Positions 52,232 to 61,095 of a DNA stretch of 64,000 nucleotides are shown here, piece after piece (position 1 is the first letter of the stretch; every line of letters starts with the position of its first letter). The translations under genes were made by a program, and so were the position numbers. The notes below the pieces were generated by a model. It was given only the letters and a program-made list of their open reading frames with translations, did no database searches and was not told the DNA's origin. Source of the stretch: Anthropogastromicrobium sp050944455 (lineage in GTDB: Bacteria > Bacillota > Clostridia > Lachnospirales > Lachnospiraceae); NCBI GenBank assembly GCA_050944455.1, contig JBMNRC010000012.1, positions 20,446 through 84,445 on the forward strand, written 5' to 3'.

Positions 52232-52260
52232 AGTATACCAATTTTCACCGCGTCATTCAA
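52232..52260 (-). promoter_or_regulatory. asnS promoter
   Basis: TTGAAT (52260..52255), 17 bp, TATACT (52237..52232). The leader of about 75 nt is too short for a T-box. Confidence 0.7.
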
Positions 52261-52261
52261 T

Positions 52262-52296
52262 GAAAACCGCGGGAAACGCGTGGATTTTCGGTTTTC
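52262..52296 (-). terminator. Likely terminator of the TCS-ABC operon
   Basis: An 8-bp stem GAAAACCG/CGGTTTTC with a 19-nt loop, ending in TTTTC at the asnS promoter. Confidence 0.45.
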
Positions 52297-52311
52297 GGGT
52301 TTTTGCCGGCT

Positions 52312-53193
52312 TCAGCGGCCGGATTTTTTCCGGTACACGGCTTTTACGGCGATGAAAAAGCATACGGCGGCAGCCGCCGCCGCAATTCCCAGGCTCAGGG
52401 GCGTCCAGTGGCTGGTCAGCCAGTTTCTGCGGTAATTTCCCTGGTCGTTGATCAGGCTGAAGACGAAATCGCGGGTCCCCGTCTGCTCGTTCAGCAGGCC
52501 GTAGAGCGTCAGCAGCGGATTGAACAGCAGCAGATACTGATACCAGGGAATCGGGATTCCCGGGTTGGAGCCGTAGGAAGTGCCGAGGAGCAGCGCCGGC
52601 AGATAATGGATGGACAGCGTCCCCGCCGTCACGAACAATGCCGCCGAGTAGGACAGCGCCGCCCCCTTCCAGGCCTTCTGGCTCAGCGCGGAAAACATCA
52701 GGCTGACCGAGACAAAGAACGCGGCGGTCAGGATCAGCACGCCGAAACTCTCGAAAAAAGCAGACAGCGGGATTCCTCCGTAGATATATACCAGGAAGGA
52801 AGCCGGTATCCCGGCCGCCAGAAACAGAAGAATGGTATCCATGCAGGAGAAAAACTTTCCTGTCATCAGCCGGAAAGCCGGGATGCCCGCCGACTGCAGA
52901 ACGGGGAGTTCCTCCCGCTCCCGTTCCCGGGCCGCGGCGGTACCGGCCAGTCCCGGCGCGATAACCGTAACCAGCATGCCCTCCGCCATCATGATAATCA
53001 GGTAAAGCTGGAGCATCGCCTCATATCCGTTCTGCCCGGCCGCGTCCGCCTGGCGGATCACGATGGCGAAGACCGCCAGCGAAACCGCGGAGATCAGCGC
53101 GGCGTAAAGCGGAACCCCCGGGAAAACCAGCGCGGAGCTGTCTGTCCGGATTCTTTCCCGCTCATAGACGGGATTCAAATGCAGCTTTTTCAC
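52312..53193 (-). CDS. ABC-2 type membrane permease
   Basis: 293 residues with six predicted membrane helices (VPLYAALISAVSLAVFAIVI; YLIIMMAEGMLVTVIAPGLAG; MDTILLFLAAGIPASFLVYIYG; and so on). The sequence ALAGTAAAREREREELPVLQSAG matches the conserved coupling helix of ABC-2 permeases (AREREEGTL-L...). It starts with GTG overlapping the ATPase stop by four bases (GTGA). It should form a complex with the neighbouring ATPase-like protein and lipoprotein, but the export substrate, if any, is unknown. Confidence 0.85.
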   Translation of the reverse strand: MKKLHLNPVYERERIRTDSSALVFPGVPLYAALISAVSLAVFAIVIRQADAAGQNGYEAMLQLYLIIMMAEGMLVTVIAPGLAGTAAAREREREELPVLQSAGIPAFRLMTGKFFSCMDTILLFLAAGIPASFLVYIYGGIPLSAFFESFGVLILTAAFFVSVSLMFSALSQKAWKGAALSYSAALFVTAGTLSIHYLPALLLGTSYGSNPGIPIPWYQYLLLFNPLLTLYGLLNEQTGTRDFVFSLINDQGNYRRNWLTSHWTPLSLGIAAAAAAVCFFIAVKAVYRKKSGR

Positions 53194-54221
53194 TCGCCGT
53201 CCTCCTTTTTCTGTTCTGCCTCCCCGGCGGCTTCGTTCAGGCCGGACCCGTCCTCATCGGCGGCGTCCCCGTCCTCCCCGAAGATCATGCCGGAATCCCG
53301 CTGCTCCCAGATGGTCTCCTCGGCGCCGGACAGCCTTCTCTGGAAAGAAGGAATCACGGCCCCGGATTCCAGCAGGGTGCACAGAAGTTCCGACTCGTCC
53401 AGCGGCGAACCGCTGAAATCAAAGCGGAACATTTTCCCGTCCTCCATGACGGAATGCACGTTCTCCTCTTCCGACAGGACCCGGCGCACGATCTCCGCCC
53501 CGCTCTCCACTTCCATGTATATGGGCGATCTCTCGCGGAACCGTTTCGCGATTTCCGGGGCGGTTCCGGCGCCGGCCGGACGCCCGCCGGACAGCACGGT
53601 GAGCTCCGTGCAGAAATTCATGCAGGACGCCATCGTATCCGCCGTATAAACGACAGTCACGCCTTCCGCCGCGGCCTGCCTGAGAAGAATGTGCGAGGAT
53701 TCCAGTTCCCGGCGGTCCATTCCGGCGAACGGCCTGTCCAGCAGCAGAAGTTTCGGGCGCTGGACCATCGTCCTCACCAGATCAAGCTTGCGGCGGACCG
53801 AGAGCGGAAGCGAGCCGATGCGTTCGTCCGCCAGCCGCTCCATTTCGGTGTCCTGCAGCAGCCGGACCGCCCTCTCTCTTCCCGACAGGCCGGTGATCCC
53901 GTAGGTGTGCGCAAAAAACTCCAGGGTTTCCTGCACGGTAAGATCAGGGTCCAGGCCGGAAACCTCCGCCATGTAGCTGACTGCCCGCGGAAGTCTCCGC
54001 CGGTCGGCGCGAACCGACAGGTCCAGCCCGCAGACGCGGATTTTTCCTGAATCCGGGCGCAGAAGGCCGGCTGCCGCCTGAAGGAGTTCCGTCCCGCCGC
54101 TCCGGCGGTTTCCGGCCAGCGCGTACAGGCTTCCCTCGCGGACGCGGAGACTCACATGGTCCAGCGTCCGGCGCTTTTTTCCCCGCAGGGAAACATCCGT
54201 CATTTCCAGTACCGTGTTCAT
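53190..54221 (-). CDS. ABC transporter ATPase-like protein lacking catalytic motifs
   Basis: 343 residues. The overall ABC domain is clear (about 1-230), but each catalytic motif is broken. Walker A reads GNRRSGGTELL (Lys to Gly43). The signature is SLPLSVRRKLDLVR rather than LSGG(Q/M). Walker B is LLLLDRPFAGMD (catalytic Glu to Arg163). The H-loop is YTADTM (no His). Only the D-loop-like AGMD remains. The C-terminal part is a regulatory-like domain ending in an acidic tail. It probably binds nucleotide weakly or not at all. The reading frame and the tight overlaps on both sides (ATGA with the lipoprotein, GTGA with the permease) argue that it is still used. Confidence 0.8.
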   Translation of the reverse strand: MNTVLEMTDVSLRGKKRRTLDHVSLRVREGSLYALAGNRRSGGTELLQAAAGLLRPDSGKIRVCGLDLSVRADRRRLPRAVSYMAEVSGLDPDLTVQETLEFFAHTYGITGLSGRERAVRLLQDTEMERLADERIGSLPLSVRRKLDLVRTMVQRPKLLLLDRPFAGMDRRELESSHILLRQAAAEGVTVVYTADTMASCMNFCTELTVLSGGRPAGAGTAPEIAKRFRERSPIYMEVESGAEIVRRVLSEEENVHSVMEDGKMFRFDFSGSPLDESELLCTLLESGAVIPSFQRRLSGAEETIWEQRDSGMIFGEDGDAADEDGSGLNEAAGEAEQKKEDGE

Positions 54222-56344
54222 CCGTCTGTCTCCTCACTGCTGTCCGCCGCATCGGCTGATTCATCGCTGACCGCCTCCGCCTCGACAAACAGCAGGTTGC
54301 TCTCCTCCATCGTCTGCTCAGACGCCTGGAGCTGGCAGCCTGTTCCCGCGGCGCCGAAAAGCAGCGCGCCTGTGTCCGTGTTGAAGGTCTGGCGCTGCAC
54401 AGCCTGTTCCAGCCACGCGTTGTACAGGCTCTGCCATTCCCATCCGTCCTCCGTTCCGGGCCAGATCCCCGACGCGAAAATTTCATCCGCCGAGGAAGCT
54501 TCCGACTCCGGCAGAACCACCGATTCGCCGTCCGCCAGGTCTCCGATCTGCCAGAGCAGATCCCCTTCCAGAATCACCGCGTCCGTCAGGTCATAACCGG
54601 TCTGATTTGTGAACTGGCGGTCTCCTCCGGCGGTTTCCGTCTCCGCCAGGCAGGGAACGCCGGAATCCTCCGCGGCGGCCGTGATGTCTGCGGTTTCCGC
54701 GGCGGCCGTGATGTCCGTGGTTTCCGCGGCGGCCGTGGTATCCGCGGTTTCTGCGGCAGCCGTGATGTCCGTGGTTTCCGCGGCGGCCGCGGTTTTGGCG
54801 CTGCCGGACGCGTCCGCCTGATCAAACGGATAAAACCTCGACATCTGGAAGTAATGCGAGGAAAACGTGCTCGACTCGCCGAACCGGATCAGGAGCTGGG
54901 TATCGCTCCGCTCAATTTCCATCGTGCACGTGTCCATGCGCGCGTAATTTGTGTCAGTCCAGCCGTTTCCGGTCTGGACAGCCGAGAAAGACAGGTCGTC
55001 CGCCGCGTCGACGGCAAACGTCATCTGCGTATTCACGGGTCCCTGCAGGCTGAACAGCGAATCTTCCCGGACGCCGTCCGCCGTAATCCGCAGGATAACC
55101 GTCCCTCTCTCGAACGGGTCCGTGATTCTTGTCCGGTTCCCGGAGATCCAGACAGCCGCCGCGAACAGCGCTGCCGTCCCGGCCGCGGCAAAGCGGTACT
55201 GCGTCCTGCGTTTCTTTTTGCGCAGGAGAATATAGGAAACCGCCGCGAGCACCGCAATATACACGGCAAACAGGATAACCAGGAAAACCATGTCCGTGCT
55301 TTTCCTGATGCCGGACTGGCTGTCACAGAGCGCTTTTTCGGCCGCCGTCAGCTTTTCGGCCGCGTCAGCGGCGGCGCTCTCCGCGCTGTAGTCGCAGACC
55401 AGGGACATCAGCTCCAGGCTGTATCCCATCTCCATGGTCTGGTAGAACTGGGTGCGGTCCATGCACCAGAGAGGCCTGGTTTCCGAATCAAACTCATAAA
55501 GAACAGCCCGCTCGGAAATCTGCCAGCTGTAAGGCGCCTCCAGCCCGGCAAGGCCGTACTCCTGAGCCTGCGCGGCTGTTCCCAGAAAGAGAATGCTGCC
55601 GCCGCCGGCCTGCCATTCGGAAAGCGCGGTTTTCTGCGCGTCCGTCAGGGCTGCCACGGAATCCGCGTCGATAATCAGGGCGGTCAGGCTGCTGTAGCCC
55701 CTGCTGTCCGAGGGAAGTTTCTCGCGCTGGGCGATACCCACCGAAAGATAAACCGTCCTCCCCTCGTACACCGTATACTGGCTCCAGCTGTCCGTGCTCT
55801 GGCCGTCCGAGAGAACCGCGGCCGTCTGCAGCACGTCGTCCGCCGTTTCGGTTCCGATCTGGTAGCTGCTGGTGCGGGAGTAAGCCAGATTTCCTTCCCT
55901 GTCATACACCCTGGTGATGATGCGCCCGCTTCCCGATGCCGCCGAAACCAGAAAGGTCAGGTGCGCTTCCGTCTCATCCGCCGCGCCGGAACTGTCTTCC
56001 GTTTCCGAGTCCGCGGTTCCCGTCCATTCCTGCGAATAGACGTAATAATCCTCCGCGTTGGTCGGCACCGTCAGCGTCACCGTGCAGCCTTCCTCAACGT
56101 AATACCCGCTCAGCGTTACCTCGACGGGAATCCGGGTATCCGCCGGGAGTTCCGGCTGAAGCCCGTAAAACAGGGAAACGTCCACACTGCCGTCCGTCCT
56201 TGCTGAACTGCCGGCCTGGGCGGTCCCCGATGTGCCGGAGCCGCATCCGGATACGGACAGGCAGACCGCCAGCAATACCGCCGCCAGGGCAGCCGGGCGG
56301 AACCGGGATATCCATTTTTTCAACCTGCTCAGATCCGTACCCAT
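54218..56344 (-). CDS. Membrane lipoprotein of a GldG-like ABC system, function unknown
   Basis: 708 residues. A signal sequence with lipobox LSVSGC (Cys about residue 34) anchors the N-terminus outside. A beta-rich extracellular domain follows (about 60-350), including LTALIIDADSVAALTDAQKTALSEWQ, the kind of pseudo-amidotransferase (DUF4350/GldG-like) piece found next to ABC-2 systems. Two membrane helices (about 353-372 and 384-404) flank a short KKKRR loop. A second extracellular domain contains four 9-residue repeats. The TGATG junction with the kinase gives coupled translation. Its partner ATPase looks inactive. A role in envelope sensing or assembly is an inference only. Confidence 0.7.
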   Translation of the reverse strand: MGTDLSRLKKWISRFRPAALAAVLLAVCLSVSGCGSGTSGTAQAGSSARTDGSVDVSLFYGLQPELPADTRIPVEVTLSGYYVEEGCTVTLTVPTNAEDYYVYSQEWTGTADSETEDSSGAADETEAHLTFLVSAASGSGRIITRVYDREGNLAYSRTSSYQIGTETADDVLQTAAVLSDGQSTDSWSQYTVYEGRTVYLSVGIAQREKLPSDSRGYSSLTALIIDADSVAALTDAQKTALSEWQAGGGSILFLGTAAQAQEYGLAGLEAPYSWQISERAVLYEFDSETRPLWCMDRTQFYQTMEMGYSLELMSLVCDYSAESAAADAAEKLTAAEKALCDSQSGIRKSTDMVFLVILFAVYIAVLAAVSYILLRKKKRRTQYRFAAAGTAALFAAAVWISGNRTRITDPFERGTVILRITADGVREDSLFSLQGPVNTQMTFAVDAADDLSFSAVQTGNGWTDTNYARMDTCTMEIERSDTQLLIRFGESSTFSSHYFQMSRFYPFDQADASGSAKTAAAAETTDITAAAETADTTAAAETTDITAAAETADITAAAEDSGVPCLAETETAGGDRQFTNQTGYDLTDAVILEGDLLWQIGDLADGESVVLPESEASSADEIFASGIWPGTEDGWEWQSLYNAWLEQAVQRQTFNTDTGALLFGAAGTGCQLQASEQTMEESNLLFVEAEAVSDESADAADSSEETDG
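54672..54797 (-). repeat. 27-bp tandem repeats encoding TAAAET-D-blocks
   Basis: Four units of 27 bp at 54672, 54699, 54726 and 54753, plus a partial fifth. On the coding strand each encodes nine residues such as ETADITAAA. Confidence 0.85.
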
Positions 56345-57720
56345 CACCTTCCCGTTCTGTCTGGCGCCGCCTCGGCTGCCTTTACTTTCAGCGCTTCAGC
56401 ATCCTGGTTCTCTGCCGCCGCGTCGGGGGCGTTCTCCTCTGACGCTGCCTGTGCCTCAGGTTTCTCTGGCGCCGCTCCGGCACTCTGTGTTTTCTCCGTG
56501 CCGTCGGCCTGACTCGCTTCCGGCGCGTGCGGGGTTTCGTTTTCTGCCGACCTGTTCCCGGCTTCATCCTCCGCTGCCATCGCCGGTGCGGATTCTTCCC
56601 CGGCGGGTTCGTCCGGCCGCAGCGGCAGCTTCACCTCGAACACGGTTCCCTCCTGCAGGCTGCTTCTCGCCTCAATGGAGCCTCCGTGCATCTCCGCGAT
56701 ATTCTTCGCGATCGCCAGCCCGAGCCCCGTTCCCCCGGTCCCCGGATTCCGCGACGTCTCCGCCCGGTAAAACCGGTCAAACAGATGCGCGAGCGCCTCC
56801 GGGGCGATCACTTTTCCGTAATTGATCACCCGGACGCGCGCCCACCCGTCCGCGGACTCCGTCTCCACGATGATCTTCTTTCCTTCTTTTCCGTACTTGA
56901 CGGCGTTGCTGATCAGGTTGTCAAAAAGCCGCGCCAGCAGCGTGCCGTCGCCCGCCACCGGGAGCGGCTGCTTCCCCCGGTATTCGCAGATGATCCCGTT
57001 CTGCGCGAAAACCGGCCAGAACTCCGTCAGCAGCTGCCCCAGAAGCTCCGAGAGGTCCAGCGGCGCCAGATCCATCCGCATCTCGCCGCGGCCCAGCTTC
57101 GTGAAGCCGAAAAGCTCCTCGATCAGCTTCTGCAGATGGTCCGCCTTGTCGCAGGCGATATCCAGATATTCCTTCTTTTTTTCTTCCGGAAGCTCCGGAT
57201 GGCTCCGCAGCAGGTCGAGATAGCCGATCACCGAAGTCAGCGGCGTTCTCAGGTCATGCGCGACATTCGTGATCAGGTCGTTCTTGGTCTGTTCGGCCTC
57301 GTCCCTCGCCGCGATCAGGGCGCGGACCTCCTCGGTTGTCCGGTTGAGCATCAGCGCGAGCTCGGACAGCTCGTTGTCGCCCTCGACCGCCACCGTGCGG
57401 TCGAAGTCGCCCTCGGAGATATCCCGCATCGCGTTTACGATCTGGCTCAGATACCGCATCTGTCGCCGCCGCAGCAGGGAAAGCACCAGCAGGAATACCA
57501 GCGTTCCCAGGACCAGACCGAGGCAGAACAGCGCTTTGGCCGCGCCTTCCCGCAGCCTTCCGTCCGCGCCTGTCAGGCCTAGCCACGCCTCGATCTTCTC
57601 CGCCGCCGGCGACATCAGAAAAACAGCAAGTGCAGCCTCCGCTCCGACGGCGGCGGCTGCACTGCCATAAAGACTTGTCCGGATACTCTCCCTCCGGCGG
57701 GCTGTCTTTCCTTTATCCAA
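56344..57720 (-). CDS. Sensor histidine kinase (VanS/PhoR-like)
   Basis: 458 residues. Two membrane helices (about 20-36 and 63-83) with a short extracellular stretch of about 26 residues, then HAMP (about 84-136), HisKA with phospho-His155 in ITNVAHDLRTPLTSVIGY, and the ATPase domain with NLISNAVKYGKEG and GTGLGLAIAKNI. It ends in a low-complexity Ala/Glu/Pro-rich tail of about 90 residues. The tiny extracellular part suggests it senses membrane state or a partner, perhaps the lipoprotein encoded next. The start overlaps the response regulator gene by eight bases. Confidence 0.92.
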   Translation of the reverse strand: MDKGKTARRRESIRTSLYGSAAAAVGAEAALAVFLMSPAAEKIEAWLGLTGADGRLREGAAKALFCLGLVLGTLVFLLVLSLLRRRQMRYLSQIVNAMRDISEGDFDRTVAVEGDNELSELALMLNRTTEEVRALIAARDEAEQTKNDLITNVAHDLRTPLTSVIGYLDLLRSHPELPEEKKKEYLDIACDKADHLQKLIEELFGFTKLGRGEMRMDLAPLDLSELLGQLLTEFWPVFAQNGIICEYRGKQPLPVAGDGTLLARLFDNLISNAVKYGKEGKKIIVETESADGWARVRVINYGKVIAPEALAHLFDRFYRAETSRNPGTGGTGLGLAIAKNIAEMHGGSIEARSSLQEGTVFEVKLPLRPDEPAGEESAPAMAAEDEAGNRSAENETPHAPEASQADGTEKTQSAGAAPEKPEAQAASEENAPDAAAENQDAEALKVKAAEAAPDRTGR

Positions 57721-58522
57721 TTTTGTATCCTATTCCCCAGACGGTGTCGATAATCTTGTTTTCCCGGTCGTCGTCGCCGATCTTGGTGCGGATCCTCCGG
57801 ATATGCACCATCACGGTATTGTTGGCCTCGTAGACATTTTCCTTCCACACTTCCCTGAAAATGTCGTCGGTGGAAAAGACTTTTCCGGGGTGGGAGGCGA
57901 GCAGCCAGAGAATCTCAAATTCCAGCGGCGTCATGCGCACTTTTTTCCCGTCCACGAAAACCGCGTGCGCGTCCCGCTGGATCGTGAGGCCGCGGATATT
58001 GATCTCATTCGGCGTCTCCGGCTCCGCCGTATCGTTATTGTTCAGCGTGGTGTAGCGGCGGAGCTGCGAGTGGACTCTCGCGATCAGCTCCGGCGGGTTG
58101 AACGGTTTGGTGATATAGTCGTCCGCGCCGATGTCCAGGCCGCGGACCTTATCCACATCGGTGGATTTCGCGCTCAGAAAGATAACCGGAATGTTGCTGA
58201 ACTCCCTGAGGCGGCGGCACAGCTCGATTCCGTCCATCCCCGGCATCATGATGTCGAGAATCGCCAGGCTGACGGGCTGCGACTGCAGGATGCCCAGCGC
58301 TTCTTTGCCGTCGTAAGCCTTCAGCACTTTGTAGCCTTCCCCTGTCAGGTAGATCTCGATCAGCCCGGCAATCTCCGGCTCATCGTCAACCGCCAGGATC
58401 GTATACTGGGAGTTGTCCTTTTCCGGCGCGTCTCCCGCGCGGGCGGGCTGCGATGTTCTGCGCTCCTGCTCTTTATCTTCAGTATTCTCTGGTTTTTCTG
58501 CGTGTTCAGGATTTACAGGCAT
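57713..58522 (-). CDS. OmpR/PhoB-family response regulator
   Basis: 269 residues. A Glu/Lys-rich N-terminal extension of about 38 residues, then the receiver (ILAVDDEPEIAGLI, phospho-Asp90 in LAILDIMMPGMDG, Lys in YITKPF) and a winged-helix DNA-binding domain (about 170-269: RMTPLEFEILWLLASHPGKVFS and NTVMVHIRRIRTKIGD). It is the first gene of the five-gene operon and probably controls it, although I found no clear promoter or repeat sites in 58523-58704. The ATG follows GAGGAGAATTTC. Confidence 0.94.
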   Translation of the reverse strand: MPVNPEHAEKPENTEDKEQERRTSQPARAGDAPEKDNSQYTILAVDDEPEIAGLIEIYLTGEGYKVLKAYDGKEALGILQSQPVSLAILDIMMPGMDGIELCRRLREFSNIPVIFLSAKSTDVDKVRGLDIGADDYITKPFNPPELIARVHSQLRRYTTLNNNDTAEPETPNEINIRGLTIQRDAHAVFVDGKKVRMTPLEFEILWLLASHPGKVFSTDDIFREVWKENVYEANNTVMVHIRRIRTKIGDDDRENKIIDTVWGIGYKIG

Positions 58523-58704
58523 GAAATTCTCCTCATTGTCTCAGTTCAGGAACCGCCACGCGGGACGGTCAGCGCCGCGCCGGCCCTGCCGCAAGCGCGG
58601 AGGTTTCGGGTTTTCCCTCCGGTCCCGCCTGCCGTCCGGTTCCGCCTTTCCGGTCAGCGCCGCCGTTTCCGGCGCGCCGCGCCGGACGGCGCCCGGATCC
58701 CTGT

Positions 58705-60876
58705 TCAGCCGCGGATGTCCGGGTTCTCCATCGGCTCGAACACGCGGGATTCTCTCACGGTGTCTTCCTTCGGCTCCTGCGCCGTCGCCATCTCGATAAA
58801 GCGCTGCTGCGCGGACATCAGCACTTTTCCGCGGCGGTCGACGCGCTCGTAAGTTCCGCTTCCGTCCATCTTCATCACGCGGGCCTTCAGGGTATCCGCG
58901 AGCTGGATGTCGAGCAGCTCGTGAAGATGTTTCTTGATTCTCTCGTCCTCGACCGGGAACATGATCTCGACGCGCTTGTCCAGGTTTCTCGGCATCCAGT
59001 CGGCGCTGGCCATGAACACTTCCTCGTCGCCGTCATTGCCGAAGATGAAAATACGGCTGTGCTCCAGGTAGCGTCCGACCAGGGAGCGCACGTGAATGTT
59101 CTCGGAAACGCCCGGAATCCCGGTTTTCAGGCAGCAGATGCCGCGGACAATCAGCTGGATGTCCACGCCCGCGCCGGACGCAGCGTACAGGTGCTCGATC
59201 ACCTCGCGGTCGCAGAGAGAATTCATCTTGGCGATGATGTAGGCCTTCTCGCCGGATCTCGCGATGCCCGCCTCCCGGTCGATCAGCGCCAGCAGCCGGT
59301 CGCGGAGCCACAGCGGCGCGATGGCGAGCTTGTTCCAGACTTCAGGCTCGGAATATCCCGAGAGCATGTTGAAGACCGCGGTCGCGTCCTCGCCGATCGG
59401 GCGGCTGCAGGTCATGATGCCGCAGTCTGAGTAATGCTTCGCGGTGGAATCGTTATAGTTTCCGGTCGCCAGGTGGACGTAGCGGCGGATGCCGTCCTCC
59501 TCGTCCCTGACCACCAGCGTGATCTTGCTGTGCGTCTTCAGCCCGCGCAGGCCGTACAGGACATGGCAGCCGGCCTTCTCAAGCCTCTTCGCCCACACGA
59601 TGTTGTGCTCCTCGTCGAAACGGGCCTTGAGCTCTACCAGGACGGTCACCTGCTTCCCGTTCTCCGCCGCGGTGGAAAGCGCCGCGACGATCGGCGAATT
59701 GCCGCTCACCCGGTACAGCGTCTGCTTGATGGCCAGGACCTGCGGGTCCACGGAAGCCTGGCGGACAAACTCGACCACCGGGTCGAAGGTTTCGTACGGA
59801 TGGTGCAGGAAGATATCTCCCTTTTTGATGTTGTCGAAAATCGACAGCTCCGGATCGATCTCCGGGACCTTCTTCGGCGTGAACGGCTTGTCGCGGAGAT
59901 CCGGGAACCCGTCCATCCCGTAGATCTTTCCGAGGAAAGTCAGGTCGAGCGGGCCGGAAATCTCGTAGACGTCCTCCTCGGATACCCCGGTCTGCTCCTT
60001 CAGGTAATCAAGCAGGCGCCTGTCCATGTGCTGGTCGACTTCCAGCTTGATGACCTGGCCCCACTGGCGGCGCTTCAGCTGACGCTCAATCTCCTTGAGC
60101 AGGTCGGCGGCTTCCTCCTCGTCGATCGGGAGATCCGCGTTGCGCTCGATGCGGTAGGGCTGCGCCGCGATCACGTCGTAGTTCAGGAACAGCTTGTCGA
60201 GGTTGCGCTCGATAACCTCTTCCAGAAGGATCATCCGGATCGTCCCGTCCTTCGTGGGGATGCGCACAAGCCTCGGGACAACATCCGGAACCTGCACGGT
60301 CGCGAATTCCAGTTCGCCGTCCTCCGCTTCCTTCTTGCTGCGCAGAAGCAGGGCGATATTCAGCGTTTTATTGCGGATCAGCGGGAACGGCCTCGACGAA
60401 TCCACCGCCATCGGCGTGAGCACCGGATAAATGCTCTCCTTGAAGAACTGGTCGACGAATGCCGCGTCCTCCTCGCTCAGAAGCCGGTGGGAGGGAACGA
60501 TCTCGATCCCCTCCTCCTTCAGCTTCGGGAGAAGGCTGCGGTAGGTGCGGTACTGCTCGTCCGCGAACCTGTGGAGTTCGGTGCTGATCGCCTTCAGCTG
60601 CTCCGCAGGCGTCATCCCCGCGATGTCGGGCTTGTCATATCCGGCTTCCTCCTGGTCCTTGAGGGAGGCCACCCCGACCATGAAAAATTCATCCTGGTTG
60701 GACGCGGTGATGCTCAGAAAGTTCTCCCTCTCCAGAAGCGGCAGGGATTTGTCCCTGGCTTCGTCCAGGATCCGCTCGTTGAACATAATCCAGGATAGTT
60801 CCCGGTTGGTGTAATAGGCCGGATTCGAGAAATCCGGTTTTTTCGCTGTCTTTTTTGCTGCGCTTACTGCTGCCAT
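58705..60876 (-). CDS. ppk: Polyphosphate kinase 1
   Basis: 723 residues. It makes polyphosphate from ATP reversibly. It begins with an Ala/Lys stretch, then PAYYTNRELSWIMFNERILDEA (N domain), and the catalytic core with the autophosphorylated His in GLKTHSK and the downstream YVHLATGNYND. The C1/C2 domains with RSLVGRYLEHSRIFIFGN follow. I use the ATG at 60876 (MAAVSAAKK) with GGGAGGG 10 bases upstream. It lies downstream of ppx and pheA in the same direction, 219 bp after ppx. Confidence 0.95.
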   Translation of the reverse strand: MAAVSAAKKTAKKPDFSNPAYYTNRELSWIMFNERILDEARDKSLPLLERENFLSITASNQDEFFMVGVASLKDQEEAGYDKPDIAGMTPAEQLKAISTELHRFADEQYRTYRSLLPKLKEEGIEIVPSHRLLSEEDAAFVDQFFKESIYPVLTPMAVDSSRPFPLIRNKTLNIALLLRSKKEAEDGELEFATVQVPDVVPRLVRIPTKDGTIRMILLEEVIERNLDKLFLNYDVIAAQPYRIERNADLPIDEEEAADLLKEIERQLKRRQWGQVIKLEVDQHMDRRLLDYLKEQTGVSEEDVYEISGPLDLTFLGKIYGMDGFPDLRDKPFTPKKVPEIDPELSIFDNIKKGDIFLHHPYETFDPVVEFVRQASVDPQVLAIKQTLYRVSGNSPIVAALSTAAENGKQVTVLVELKARFDEEHNIVWAKRLEKAGCHVLYGLRGLKTHSKITLVVRDEEDGIRRYVHLATGNYNDSTAKHYSDCGIMTCSRPIGEDATAVFNMLSGYSEPEVWNKLAIAPLWLRDRLLALIDREAGIARSGEKAYIIAKMNSLCDREVIEHLYAASGAGVDIQLIVRGICCLKTGIPGVSENIHVRSLVGRYLEHSRIFIFGNDGDEEVFMASADWMPRNLDKRVEIMFPVEDERIKKHLHELLDIQLADTLKARVMKMDGSGTYERVDRRGKVLMSAQQRFIEMATAQEPKEDTVRESRVFEPMENPDIRG

Positions 60877-61095
60877 GATTGAAAATCCCTCCCGGGCGTC
60901 CGGCTGGCTGGGCGTTTCTGTTCCCGCGTCTGCCTTCCGCCTGATTCGCTGCACTATGGTTTGATCCTGCCGCTCCGCGCGGCAGGGGAATCTTTTTGCC
61001 ATGCCCGCCGGCCGGGCCGCCGGAGCCGGTGCCCTCCCCGTTCCGAAGCCGGGCGGAACCGCTGTTCCTGTACTCCGGGCCGCCGGAGCCGCTCT

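Noticed and set aside
54672..54797. CRISPR-like repeat pattern
   Set aside because: Repeats are contiguous 27-bp units in frame inside a coding sequence, without spacers.
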